From NCBI GenBank assembly GCA_050946255.1, contig JBMNUL010000030.1, forward strand, positions 1-21,326: 21,326 bases of DNA. Direction: 5' to 3'. Shown here in pieces: positions 14,591 to 21,326 of the stretch. Position 1 is the stretch's first letter. Each line of letters begins with the position of its first letter. Made by a program: the position numbers and the translations under genes. The notes under the pieces were generated by a model, which saw nothing but the letters and a program-made list of their open reading frames with translations, was not told where the DNA came from and did not search any database. The DNA comes from JBMNUL01 sp050946255 (GTDB lineage Bacteria; Actinomycetota; Coriobacteriia; Coriobacteriales; CADBOM01).

Positions 14591-14597
14591 ATATTTT
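14555..14597 (+). terminator. Intrinsic terminator upstream of the ATPase gene
   Basis: AAAGGAGAG (14555-14563) pairs perfectly with CTCTCCTTT (14576-14584) and is followed by a T-rich tract through about 14597. Orientation is plus. It separates upstream transcription from the metal-regulated promoter of the ATPase. Confidence 0.7.
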
Positions 14598-14654
14598 TGC
14601 CACTTGCATCCACTTGCCCTCATATTCATCTCGTTTGCAAAGTTGTCGTTCGAT

Positions 14655-14680
14655 AACATATGAACATTTGCTCATATGTT
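14655..14680. promoter_or_regulatory. SmtB/CzrA-type 12-2-12 operator
   Basis: AACATATGAACA (14655-14666), TT, TGCTCATATGTT (14669-14680) form a 12-2-12 inverted repeat with 11 of 12 pairs complementary. The TATGAACA half-site and the geometry are those of ArsR/SmtB zinc-sensor operators. It ends 61 nt before the ATPase start. A second, weaker half-site (ACATATGCGAACA, 14718-14730) abuts the ribosome binding site. Predicted effect: repression of the exporter until zinc or a related metal is bound. Confidence 0.75.
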
Positions 14681-14741
14681 CCATAATTCGAGAAAATAGA
14701 ACTTCGAACAGGACGGCACATATGCGAACAAGGAGGCATAT

Positions 14742-16649
14742 ATGACAAAGAGCATGAAGGTTCGTCTGGCCAGAATCATCGTGGCCGCCGTGCTCTCGGT
14801 GGTCATAGCGCTTCTCCCATTGAGCTCCTGGCTGGGAGAACGCGACAGCATATACGCCAGCTTCTTCCTATACCTGATCCCATACTTCATCGTCGGGTAC
14901 GATGTGGTGTGGCGCGCAATTCGAAACATTGCACATGGGCAGGTCTTCGACGAGAACTTCCTGATGTCGATTGCCACTATCGGAACCTTCGCGCTGGTGC
15001 TTTTCCCCGAATCAGGACCGCACTTCGCAGAGGGCGTTGCGGTCATGCTGTTCTATCAGGTAGGCGAGCTGTTCCAAGACTATGCGGTCGGAAAATCTAG
15101 ACGCTCCATCACCGAGATGATGGACATTGCTCCCGAGTACGCCAACTTGGTGTCCGACGGGAAGACCGAGCGGGTCGACCCGGAAGACGTAGAGGTAGGA
15201 AGCACGATAATCGTGAAGCCCGGAGAGCGAGTCCCAATCGACGGAATCGTGGTCGACGGGAATTCCCAGCTGAACACAGCGGCGCTCACCGGGGAGTCAG
15301 TGCCGAGAATCGTAGAGGAGGGTGCCGAGGTCTACTCGGGTTGCGTCAACCTCACAGGCGCGCTAACGATGAGGACCACGAAGCCCTACAGCGACTCCAT
15401 GGTCGCGAAGATCTTGGATTTGGTGGAAAACGCCTCGGAGAAGAAGGCCCGCACCGAGAACTTCATCACGCGCTTTGCCAGGTACTACACGCCGATAGTG
15501 GTGGGGGCGGCTGTGCTTCTGGCAATTATCCCACCGCTCTTCTTCGGACAGCAATGGGGCGATTGGGTGTTCCGCGCCCTCACATTCCTCGTGGTGTCAT
15601 GCCCATGCGCTCTGGTAATCTCCATCCCGCTCTCCTTCTTCGGCGGAATTGGTGGCGCCTCTCGATGCGGGATTCTCATCAAGGGAAGCAACTTCATAGA
15701 GACACTGGCTCATGCCGACACGGTCGTATTCGACAAGACCGGCACGCTGACCAATGGAACTTTCAACGTGGTGGCAATCCACTCGGAATCCAACGTGGAT
15801 CCGGACCTCGTGCTATCTGTGGCAGCACATGCCGAGTGCTACTCCAATCACCCGATTGCGATCTCGGTGAAGGAGGCGTATTCGGGGGTAATCGACGAGA
15901 AGCAGATTAGAGATGTGCGCGAGGAAAGCGGACATGGCGTTCGCGCAGTGGTGAACGAGCACACGGTGATAGTCGGAAACGACGAGATGATGAAGAGCGA
16001 CGGGGTGCCCTGGCATGACTGCGAGCTCACAGGGACTATTCTCCATGTGGCCTACGACGGGGAGTACATCGGCCACATCGTGATAGCCGACTCCCTGAAG
16101 AATGATTCTGCTGAGGCGATTTCAGATCTGCACGATTGCGGGATCAAGAAGACGGTCATGCTAACTGGAGACCGCAAGGAAGTTGCAAAAGCTGTCGCAG
16201 ACACGCTTGGGATGGACGAATACTATGGCCAGCTGCTCCCACAGGACAAGGTCGAGAAGGTCGAGGAGCTGTTAGGTGCCGAGCAAGAGGGTCATAAGCT
16301 CGCGTTCGTTGGAGACGGGATCAACGACGCCCCGGTTCTCACGAGAGCCGATATCGGAATCGCGATGGGGGCCATGGGGTCAGATGCCGCCATCGAGGCT
16401 GCCGACATCGTCCTCATGGACGACAAGCCCACGAAGATCGCCACGGCGATAAGGATCTCCCGTGGAACGTTGCGCATCGCATGGCAGAACATCATATTCG
16501 CGATTGGGGTCAAGGTGGTGTTCCTGGTGCTTGCCGCAATCGGACTAGCGAACATGTGGATGGCGGTCTTCGGAGATGTGGGAGTTGCGATTATCGCAAT
16601 CCTGAACGCAATGAGGTGCCTGAGCGTCTCCAAGTACACAAAGGGCTGA
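14742..16649 (+). CDS. Zn/Cd/Pb-exporting P1B-type ATPase lacking an N-terminal HMA domain
   Basis: 635 residues, with AAGGAGG 5 nt before the ATG. The core is complete: actuator TGES (183-186), the transport-site CPC (287-289) in SCPCALVISIPLSF, phosphorylation site D331-KTGT, nucleotide-binding HP (370-371), TGD (475-477) and GDGINDAP (524-531). Near the C-terminus K591 and D612 have the same 21-residue spacing as Lys693 and Asp714 of E. coli ZntA, marking the P1B-2 zinc/cadmium/lead class rather than copper. The usual N-terminal CxxC metal-binding domain is absent: the protein starts directly at the first membrane helix. Location: cytoplasmic membrane, exporting divalent metal at the cost of ATP. 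The upstream SmtB-like operator suggests control by an ArsR/SmtB repressor, probably the one at 4529. Confidence 0.95.
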   Translation: MTKSMKVRLARIIVAAVLSVVIALLPLSSWLGERDSIYASFFLYLIPYFIVGYDVVWRAIRNIAHGQVFDENFLMSIATIGTFALVLFPESGPHFAEGVAVMLFYQVGELFQDYAVGKSRRSITEMMDIAPEYANLVSDGKTERVDPEDVEVGSTIIVKPGERVPIDGIVVDGNSQLNTAALTGESVPRIVEEGAEVYSGCVNLTGALTMRTTKPYSDSMVAKILDLVENASEKKARTENFITRFARYYTPIVVGAAVLLAIIPPLFFGQQWGDWVFRALTFLVVSCPCALVISIPLSFFGGIGGASRCGILIKGSNFIETLAHADTVVFDKTGTLTNGTFNVVAIHSESNVDPDLVLSVAAHAECYSNHPIAISVKEAYSGVIDEKQIRDVREESGHGVRAVVNEHTVIVGNDEMMKSDGVPWHDCELTGTILHVAYDGEYIGHIVIADSLKNDSAEAISDLHDCGIKKTVMLTGDRKEVAKAVADTLGMDEYYGQLLPQDKVEKVEELLGAEQEGHKLAFVGDGINDAPVLTRADIGIAMGAMGSDAAIEAADIVLMDDKPTKIATAIRISRGTLRIAWQNIIFAIGVKVVFLVLAAIGLANMWMAVFGDVGVAIIAILNAMRCLSVSKYTKG

Positions 16650-16664
16650 TGCTTGCTGGGAAAA

Positions 16665-16707
16665 GTCCAGGGTCGATGGCACCGGTCTGTGCCCCTCGAA
16701 ACTGGAC
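16665..16707 (+). terminator. Long nested hairpin after the ATPase gene
   Basis: GTCCAG (16665-16670) pairs with CTGGAC (16702-16707), TCGA (16673-16676) with TCGA (16696-16699), and GGCAC (16678-16682) with GTGCC (16689-16693): 15 bp with small internal loops and a 6-nt terminal loop. No U-tract follows directly; a T-run occurs about 30 nt later. It lies 16 nt past the stop and probably marks the 3' end of the ATPase mRNA. Confidence 0.5.
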
Positions 16708-16798
16708 GGGTTTGCCATCTCGCGAAATTTCCACTTGATTTTTTCCAGAACGAGGTTTATTTCTAGAAATGTGACAACCGAATAGACCAAACCAATGA

Positions 16799-17055
16799 CG
16801 CGGAAAAGTTGGCGGCAATGCGCTGATAGAGAGCTCGGGACGGTGGAAGCCGGGCAGAGATGCAGGTCGTCGAGTGGGCCGCGGAGGGCGCACCGAAAGG
16901 CATCCCCTATTAGGCTGCGACGTGAGGCAGGCGTTAAATGCCGGGAATATGATGGTATTCCGCAAGTGCACGAGCAATCGTGAATCAAGGTGGCACCGCG
17001 AGTTGGATTCCAACCCGTCCTTGACAGCAAATGTCGAGGACGGGTTTTCTTTTTG
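16799..17055 (+). ncRNA. Tryptophan-responsive T-box leader of the trp operon
   Basis: Stem I base: CGCGG (16799-16803) pairs with CCGCG (16879-16883). The distal part holds AGAGAG, then GCTCGG pairing with CCGGGC around the conserved GGTGGAAG. A UGG triplet (16875-16877) sits one base before the 3' strand of the basal helix, where the specifier codon belongs, and opposite the AAAAGT side of the internal loop, so the specifier is Trp. Stem III is CACGA-GCAA-TCGTG (16969-16982). The T-box AGGTGGCACCGCG (16988-17000) has the bulge UGGC, complementary to an acceptor end GCCA, and tRNA-Trp has discriminator G. TCAAGG (16985-16990) can pair with CCTTGA (17019-17024) as the antiterminator, competing with the terminator. 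Uncharged tRNA-Trp should permit read-through into trpE. A weak promoter (TTGATT near 16736) may start the transcript. Confidence 0.93.
17014..17055 (+). terminator. T-box-controlled intrinsic terminator
   Basis: CCCGTCCTTGACA (17014-17026) pairs with TGTCGAGGACGGG (17032-17044): 13 bp with one U-G wobble and a 5-nt loop, followed by TTTTCTTTTT. Its 5' arm overlaps the 3' side of the antiterminator, the mutually exclusive arrangement expected for a T-box switch. Confidence 0.93.
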
Positions 17056-17155
17056 CCCTCGGCTGAGGCTCCGGAGACTCATGCGACATCAATGGCGAGA
17101 CGGCGCAGGGTCTCCCGAGGCTCGAAGACAGGATTCGACAGCTAAGGAGTGAAAG

Positions 17156-18646
17156 ATGGAACCAACGATCGAGCAGGTCCGCCAAATCGCCAAAGAGGGA
17201 GGCTACAAGAGGGTCCCGGTCAAGAGGGAGCTCTATGCCGACCGTTTCACAACTATAGAGGCCATGCGCTCTTTCAGGAAGGTGAGCAACCACTGCTTCC
17301 TACTTGAGAGCGCCGAGAGCGACCAGCGGTGGGGCAGATACTCATTCCTTGGATTCAACCCATCGCTCGAGATCACATGCAACGAAGGGCACCTCAAGGT
17401 AACCCGGAACGTCGAAGATGGGGACCCGCAGATCACCGAGATGGAAGTCGACCATCCAGGCGAGCACATAAGAAAGATCCTCGCAGAGAACAAGAGCCCC
17501 CAGCTGGAAGGGTTCCCACCATTTACCGGGGGCCTCGTGGGATACTTCTCATATGACTACATCAAATATGCCGAGCCAACTCTCAAGCGAGATGACATGG
17601 GGCACAGGGATTTCCTGGACATGGACCTGATGCTCTTCGACAAGCTCGTGGTGTTCGATTCTTACAGGCAGCGCGTCTATCTAATAGCGAGCGTCGAGGT
17701 CGAAGGACTGGATGAGTCCTATGCCAAGGCAGAGCACGACCTGGACAAGATGGAGAGGATCCTCGTCAGCGGCGAACATGCGGACTTCGAGCCGCTCAAA
17801 CTGCAGAAGCCGTTGGAGCTTAGGTTCTCGCGTGAGGAATTCTGCCAGATGGTGGAGACCGCCAAGGACCACATCCACGAGGGAGATATCTTCCAGGTGG
17901 TGCTCTCCAACCCTATGCTGGCGCCTGCAACAGGAAGCCTCTTCGACACATACAGGTACCTGAGGTGCAGCAACCCCTCCCCCTACATGTTCTACTTCAC
18001 GAGCGACGACGTCGAGATTGCCGGAGCTTCACCGGAAACGCTTGCCAAGCTCACGGACGGGACCCTCTATTCTTATCCGCTGGCAGGCACGAGGCCGCGT
18101 GGCAAGGACAGCGCGGAGGACGCGAGGCTGGAAGCAGAGCTCCTCATGGACGAGAAAGAGCTTGCAGAGCACAACATGCTTGTAGACCTCGGCAGGAACG
18201 ACCTCGGGCGCATTAGCAAGATCGGCACCGTGAAAGTAGAGAACTACCTCAACATCCTCAAGTTCTCGCATGTCATGCACATCGGGTCGACGGTTACAGG
18301 CCAGATTGCCGAAGACAAGGATGCGGTCGACGCAATCGACTCAATCCTGCCTGCAGGAACCCTCTCAGGTGCTCCAAAGCTCCGCGCATGCGAGATCATC
18401 CAAGAGCTCGAGGGTTCCAAGCGGGGAATTTACGGTGGAGCAATCGGATACCTCGATCTCTCGGGAAACATGGACACTTGCATTGGAATCAGGCTCGTCT
18501 ACAAGAAGAACGGCGAGATCTGCCTGCAGTCTGGCGCGGGAATCGTGGCAGACAGCAAACCACAGAACGAATTCGCCGAATGCCGCAACAAGCTGCGCGC
18601 GGTCGTGGAAGCCGTGGAGGCAGCAGAAGGGGGCTTGGACAGATGA
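17156..18646 (+). CDS. trpE: Anthranilate synthase component I
   Basis: 496 residues, typical TrpE length, with TAAGGAG before the ATG. The N-terminal domain has LLES (49-52), part of the tryptophan feedback-binding site. The C-terminal chorismate-binding domain has GDIFQVVLS (243-251), PSPYMFY (274-280), PLAGTRPRG (308-316), HNMLVDLGRND (339-349), PAGTLSGAPK (399-408) and the final GAGIVADS (460-467). It converts chorismate to anthranilate with ammonia delivered by TrpG. It is the first gene after the T-box leader, so it is controlled both by tRNA-Trp charging and by product inhibition. It overlaps trpG by 4 nt. PabB is excluded as the better name by the LLES element and the trpGDCF context. 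Confidence 0.97.
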   Translation: MEPTIEQVRQIAKEGGYKRVPVKRELYADRFTTIEAMRSFRKVSNHCFLLESAESDQRWGRYSFLGFNPSLEITCNEGHLKVTRNVEDGDPQITEMEVDHPGEHIRKILAENKSPQLEGFPPFTGGLVGYFSYDYIKYAEPTLKRDDMGHRDFLDMDLMLFDKLVVFDSYRQRVYLIASVEVEGLDESYAKAEHDLDKMERILVSGEHADFEPLKLQKPLELRFSREEFCQMVETAKDHIHEGDIFQVVLSNPMLAPATGSLFDTYRYLRCSNPSPYMFYFTSDDVEIAGASPETLAKLTDGTLYSYPLAGTRPRGKDSAEDARLEAELLMDEKELAEHNMLVDLGRNDLGRISKIGTVKVENYLNILKFSHVMHIGSTVTGQIAEDKDAVDAIDSILPAGTLSGAPKLRACEIIQELEGSKRGIYGGAIGYLDLSGNMDTCIGIRLVYKKNGEICLQSGAGIVADSKPQNEFAECRNKLRAVVEAVEAAEGGLDR

Positions 18647-19221
18647 TCGTGCTGATAGACAACTACGACAGTTTCTCATACAACCTCTACCAGCTCATCG
18701 GCGTTGTGGAACCGGATATCAAGGTGCTCCGCAACGATGCGGTTACAGTTGACGAGTTGGAGACGATGAAACCAGAAGCGCTGATCCTCTCGCCTGGTCC
18801 CGGACGCCCAGAAGATGCCGGGATCTGCATCGAGGCGGTTCAGAAGATGAGCGGGAAGATCCCCATCCTCGGGGTCTGCCTTGGACACCAGGCGATTTGC
18901 ATGGCCTTTGGGGGAAGCATCACCTACGCAAAGGAGCTCATGCACGGAAAGTCGAGCCTCATCGGGTTCGATGGGAACTCCAAGTTGTTCCGAGATATCA
19001 AGGTCCCGGCAAAGGTCGGAAGGTACCACTCGCTTGAGATTGACCCAGATAACATCCCCAAATGCCTGCGCGTGACGGCCACGAGCGACAACGGCGAGAT
19101 CATGGCGGTCGAGCATGTGGAGCACCCGACGTTTGGGCTGCAATTCCACCCAGAGTCGATACTCACACCTCAAGGCGACCAGATAATCCGCAATTTCATA
19201 GACATCGTGAGAAACCGGTGA
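18643..19221 (+). CDS. trpG: Anthranilate synthase component II (glutamine amidotransferase)
   Basis: 192 residues. The start at 18643 overlaps the trpE stop (ATGA) and gives the canonical opening MIVLIDNYDSFSYNLYQ; a longer frame back to 18388 lies inside trpE. Class I amidotransferase landmarks: LSPGPGRPEDAG (49-60, oxyanion region), nucleophile Cys79 in GVCLGHQAI, and catalytic His169 and Glu171 in FHPES. It hydrolyses glutamine and passes ammonia to TrpE. The protein is a stand-alone subunit, not fused to TrpD as in enterobacteria. It may also serve PabB, as TrpG/PabA does in many Gram-positive bacteria. A 112-nt gap follows before trpD. Confidence 0.97.
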   Translation: MIVLIDNYDSFSYNLYQLIGVVEPDIKVLRNDAVTVDELETMKPEALILSPGPGRPEDAGICIEAVQKMSGKIPILGVCLGHQAICMAFGGSITYAKELMHGKSSLIGFDGNSKLFRDIKVPAKVGRYHSLEIDPDNIPKCLRVTATSDNGEIMAVEHVEHPTFGLQFHPESILTPQGDQIIRNFIDIVRNR

Positions 19222-19333
19222 CGAGGGGACATCAAGGCACTCGATAACGGTGTCAACCAGAAGGTAACGGCAGAGATGGCAACAGGCCATCGAAACAAGA
19301 GAAGCAACACCAAGCAGAAAGAAGGAAATCAAG

Positions 19334-20356
19334 ATGATCCACGAGGCAATCGAGAAGATAGTTTCAAAGGAAGATCTCACTTACGACGAGGCCTATACCG
19401 TAATGAGGGAGATCATGGAGGGAAAGAGCACTCCCACTCAGAACGCGGCCTTCCTGGCGGCGCTCTCCACAAAATCGACAAAGGCCGAGACTATCGACGA
19501 GATCTCCGGATGCGCCGAGGCGATGCGCGAGCTCGCCACCCCTGTGGAACACCCGGGCGTCGAGACCTTGGAGATCGTCGGCACCGGAGGAGACCGCTCG
19601 AACACCTTCAACATCTCCACAACCGCGGCTATTCTCAGCGCGGCAGCTGGGTCCAAGGTCACCAAGCACGGTAACAGGGCGGCCAGCTCCAAGTGCGGGA
19701 CCGCCGACTGCCTGGAGGCTTTGGGAGTCAATCTCGACCAGAGTCCCGATAGGGTGCGCGAGGAGCTCGAAAGCTGCGGGATAGCCTTCATGTTCGCTCA
19801 GAAGTACCACACCTCGATGAAGTATGTCGGCCCCATTCGCAAAGAACTCGGAATCCGCACGGTCTTCAACATCCTCGGCCCGCTCACGAACCCTGCCAAG
19901 CCGGCCTATTTCCTGCTAGGGGTCTACGACGAGTATCTCTGCGAGCCGATAGCCAAGGTCCTCTCCAGTCTGGGAGTCAGGCGCGCATTCGTGGTATACG
20001 GACAGGACAAGATGGATGAGATATCCCTTTCGGCACCGACCACGGTTTGCGAGCTGAGGGATGGATTCTACAGGACCTCGACGATCACTCCGGAGCAGTT
20101 CGGGTTCGAGCGCTGCTCCAAGGAAGACGTGGTTGGAGGCGAGCCGGCAGAGAACGCACAGATGCTCAAGGACATCCTCGCCGGAAAGCTGGAGGGCCCT
20201 AAACGCGACATCTCGCTCCTCAACGCTGGAGCCGCTATCTACATATCCGAGGTTGCGGACACGGTGGAAGAAGGCATCGCGCTTGCCAGAGAACAGATCG
20301 AGAATGGCAACGCCATGAAGACCCTCGAAAAGTTCATCGAGGAGTCGAACAGATGA
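19334..20356 (+). CDS. trpD: Anthranilate phosphoribosyltransferase
   Basis: 340 residues, normal for stand-alone TrpD, with AAGGAA before the ATG. It has the small N-terminal helical domain followed by the PRPP/anthranilate sites: GTGGDRSNTFNIST (83-96), KHGNRAASSKCGTADCLEALG (from 111) and the HTSMKYVGPIRKELGIRT region. It joins anthranilate to PRPP, giving phosphoribosylanthranilate and pyrophosphate. The 112-nt gap after trpG carries a small hairpin (GATGGC/GCCATC near 19274) but no promoter that I can recognise, so it is probably in the same T-box operon. The end overlaps trpC by 4 nt. Confidence 0.97.
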   Translation: MIHEAIEKIVSKEDLTYDEAYTVMREIMEGKSTPTQNAAFLAALSTKSTKAETIDEISGCAEAMRELATPVEHPGVETLEIVGTGGDRSNTFNISTTAAILSAAAGSKVTKHGNRAASSKCGTADCLEALGVNLDQSPDRVREELESCGIAFMFAQKYHTSMKYVGPIRKELGIRTVFNILGPLTNPAKPAYFLLGVYDEYLCEPIAKVLSSLGVRRAFVVYGQDKMDEISLSAPTTVCELRDGFYRTSTITPEQFGFERCSKEDVVGGEPAENAQMLKDILAGKLEGPKRDISLLNAGAAIYISEVADTVEEGIALAREQIENGNAMKTLEKFIEESNR

Positions 20357-21228
20357 GACAGCCCGGTGGAATACTTCAGGAACTTGCGGACTCCACTCTG
20401 AAGAGGTGTGAGGATTTCAAGGCCGCAAACGACGTATCTGCTTTGATCGATGAGGCTGAGCGCATTGCCGATTCTGAGAAAGTGGCAAGCCAGGCCCTCA
20501 TAGAGGATGCAGGGCGAAGCAACGCAGCCGGGCGGGAAAACACGTCTCCTGCTCCCCTGCCGTTCGAGGCGGCCCTCTCCACCCCCGGGATGTCTTTTAT
20601 CTGCGAGGTGAAGAAGGCGTCTCCCTCCAAGGGAGTCATAGCCGAGGACTTCCCGTACCTCGACATTGCACGCGAATATGAGTCGGCAGGGGCATCTGCG
20701 ATCTCGTGCCTCACCGAGCCGCATTGGTTCAAGGGAAGCTGCGATTACCTCCGCCAGATCTCCGCAGAAGTCTCGATTCCCGTGCTCCGCAAGGACTTCA
20801 CCGTGGACGAGGTGATGGTCTACCGCGCAAAGGTCATCGGCGCATCGGCGGTATTGCTGATCTGCTCCATCCTGGACGACGACGAGATCTCGAGGTATTC
20901 CGAGTTGGCGACGCGCCTTGGGATGTCGAGCCTCGTGGAAGCGCATGATGCCGAGGAGGTCAGACGCGCCGTGGCCCTAGGTTCGAGAATCGTGGGGGTC
21001 AACAACCGCAACCTCAAGGACTTCACGGTGGACATCGACAACAGCGCTAAGCTACGCGAGATGATCCCAAACGGGACGATTTACGTCTCTGAGAGCGGGA
21101 TCAGGACACGCGACGACGTGGCCAAGCTCGAGGAAATCGGAGTAGATGCCGTGCTGATCGGCGAGAAGCTGATGCGAAGCGAGAACAAGAGAAAGATATT
21201 GGACGAGCTCAGGGGTGTTGGGAAATGA
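20353..21228 (+). CDS. trpC: Indole-3-glycerol phosphate synthase, with an N-terminal insert
   Basis: 291 residues; most TrpC proteins are 250-270. The (beta/alpha)8 barrel is intact: CEVKKASPSKG (84-94, containing the catalytic Lys87 and the Glu85 position), VLRKDF (144-149, second lysine), EAHDAEEV, VNNRNLKDF, ESGIRTRDDV and LIGEKLM. The extra length lies between the N-terminal helix and the first strand, at about residues 45-70 (Ala-, Ser- and Asn-rich), where other TrpC proteins have a shorter linker. The enzyme cyclises carboxyphenylamino-deoxyribulose phosphate to indole-glycerol phosphate. It overlaps trpD upstream and trpF downstream by 4 nt each (ATGA), so translation is coupled along the operon. 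Confidence 0.96.
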   Translation: MRQPGGILQELADSTLKRCEDFKAANDVSALIDEAERIADSEKVASQALIEDAGRSNAAGRENTSPAPLPFEAALSTPGMSFICEVKKASPSKGVIAEDFPYLDIAREYESAGASAISCLTEPHWFKGSCDYLRQISAEVSIPVLRKDFTVDEVMVYRAKVIGASAVLLICSILDDDEISRYSELATRLGMSSLVEAHDAEEVRRAVALGSRIVGVNNRNLKDFTVDIDNSAKLREMIPNGTIYVSESGIRTRDDVAKLEEIGVDAVLIGEKLMRSENKRKILDELRGVGK

Positions 21229-21326
21229 CGAGGTCCAGCAGAGAGAGGCAGGCTGAGATCCTGGCCCAGGTCAAGTCCACGGATGGACCCTGCAAGATAA
21301 AATGCTGCGGGATGTTCAGGGAGCAG
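21225..21326 (+). CDS. trpF: Phosphoribosylanthranilate isomerase, 5' part only
   Basis: 34 codons are present before the window ends. After an N-terminal extension of about 20 residues (MTRSSRERQAEILAQVKSTD), the first barrel strand reads CKIKCCGMFREQ, matching the TrpF opening 'vKiCGmtr.eD' with the catalytic cysteine position in C-C-G. The start overlaps the trpC stop as ATGA. The position after trpC and the motif make TrpF the clear choice, though most of the protein is outside the window. The N-terminal extension is longer than usual. Confidence 0.85.
   Translation, partial: MTRSSRERQAEILAQVKSTDGPCKIKCCGMFREQ

Noticed and set aside
14481..14663. 60-residue plus-strand open frame upstream of the ATPase
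   Set aside because: It spans an intrinsic terminator and part of the operator, lacks a ribosome binding site and shows no domain pattern.
16904..16914. GGC in CGAAAGGCATC as a glycine specifier, resembling glyQ T-boxes
   Set aside because: It lies outside the CGCGG/CCGCG basal stem of Stem I, the T-box bulge UGGC fits tRNA-Trp rather than tRNA-Gly, and the downstream genes are trp.
18388..18642. Long N-terminal extension of TrpG
   Set aside because: It lies inside trpE in another frame; the MIVLIDNYDSF start at the ATGA overlap is canonical.

Overview
This is a gene-dense bacterial chromosome segment of moderate GC. Its operons are ordinary, but the gaps between some of them are rich in regulatory sequence. 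Bacterial-type PheS and PheT, a T-box leader with an intrinsic terminator, and AGGAGG-type ribosome binding sites rule out an archaeon. T-box control of trp genes, an IorAB indolepyruvate:ferredoxin oxidoreductase and a VTC-domain/DUF4956 pair suggest an anaerobic Gram-positive-type lineage (Coriobacteriia-like Actinomycetota or Bacillota). That placement is an inference; no rRNA or phylogenetic marker was available to test it.

Layout. (1) 1-4283, minus strand: a truncated FMN/PPOX-fold gene, iorB, iorA, and an orphan nucleotide-sugar dehydrogenase-like gene whose catalytic residues are substituted. (2) 4529-4879, plus: an ArsR/SmtB-type regulator with an intact alpha-5 zinc site. (3) 5028-8706, minus: pheT and pheS. 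(4) 8891-9133, plus: a small glutaredoxin. (5) 9134-9582, non-coding: on the minus strand, a promoter with a Fur-like box in its spacer, about 130 nt of structured sequence, then a strong intrinsic terminator. I read this as a candidate Fur-controlled small RNA. (6) 9583-10803, plus: a Fic-fold protein with a destroyed catalytic motif. (7) 11174-12765, plus: a VTC-type polyphosphate polymerase overlapping a DUF4956 membrane protein, with degenerate repeats in the flanking gaps. (8) 12970-14181, plus: a divergent MoeA-like protein. (9) 14182-14741: AT-rich non-coding DNA with a second candidate small RNA and an SmtB-type operator. (10) 14742-16649, plus: a Zn/Cd/Pb P1B-type ATPase. (11) 16799-17055: a tryptophan T-box. 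(12) 17156 to the end, plus: trpE-trpG-trpD-trpC-trpF, with trpF cut by the window edge.

How the parts connect. Tryptophan supply is controlled at the RNA level: uncharged tRNA-Trp should bind the T-box and allow read-through into trpEGDCF, while TrpE keeps the LLES feedback element. IorAB oxidises aryl pyruvates and so links aromatic amino acid catabolism to ferredoxin. The ArsR/SmtB regulator and the zinc-type ATPase are 10 kb apart but probably form one metal circuit, because the ATPase is preceded by a 12-2-12 inverted repeat typical of SmtB/CzrA operators. The least conventional items are the Fur-box RNA, the orphan dehydrogenase with three substituted active-site residues, the catalytically dead Fic protein and the VTC/DUF4956 pair.
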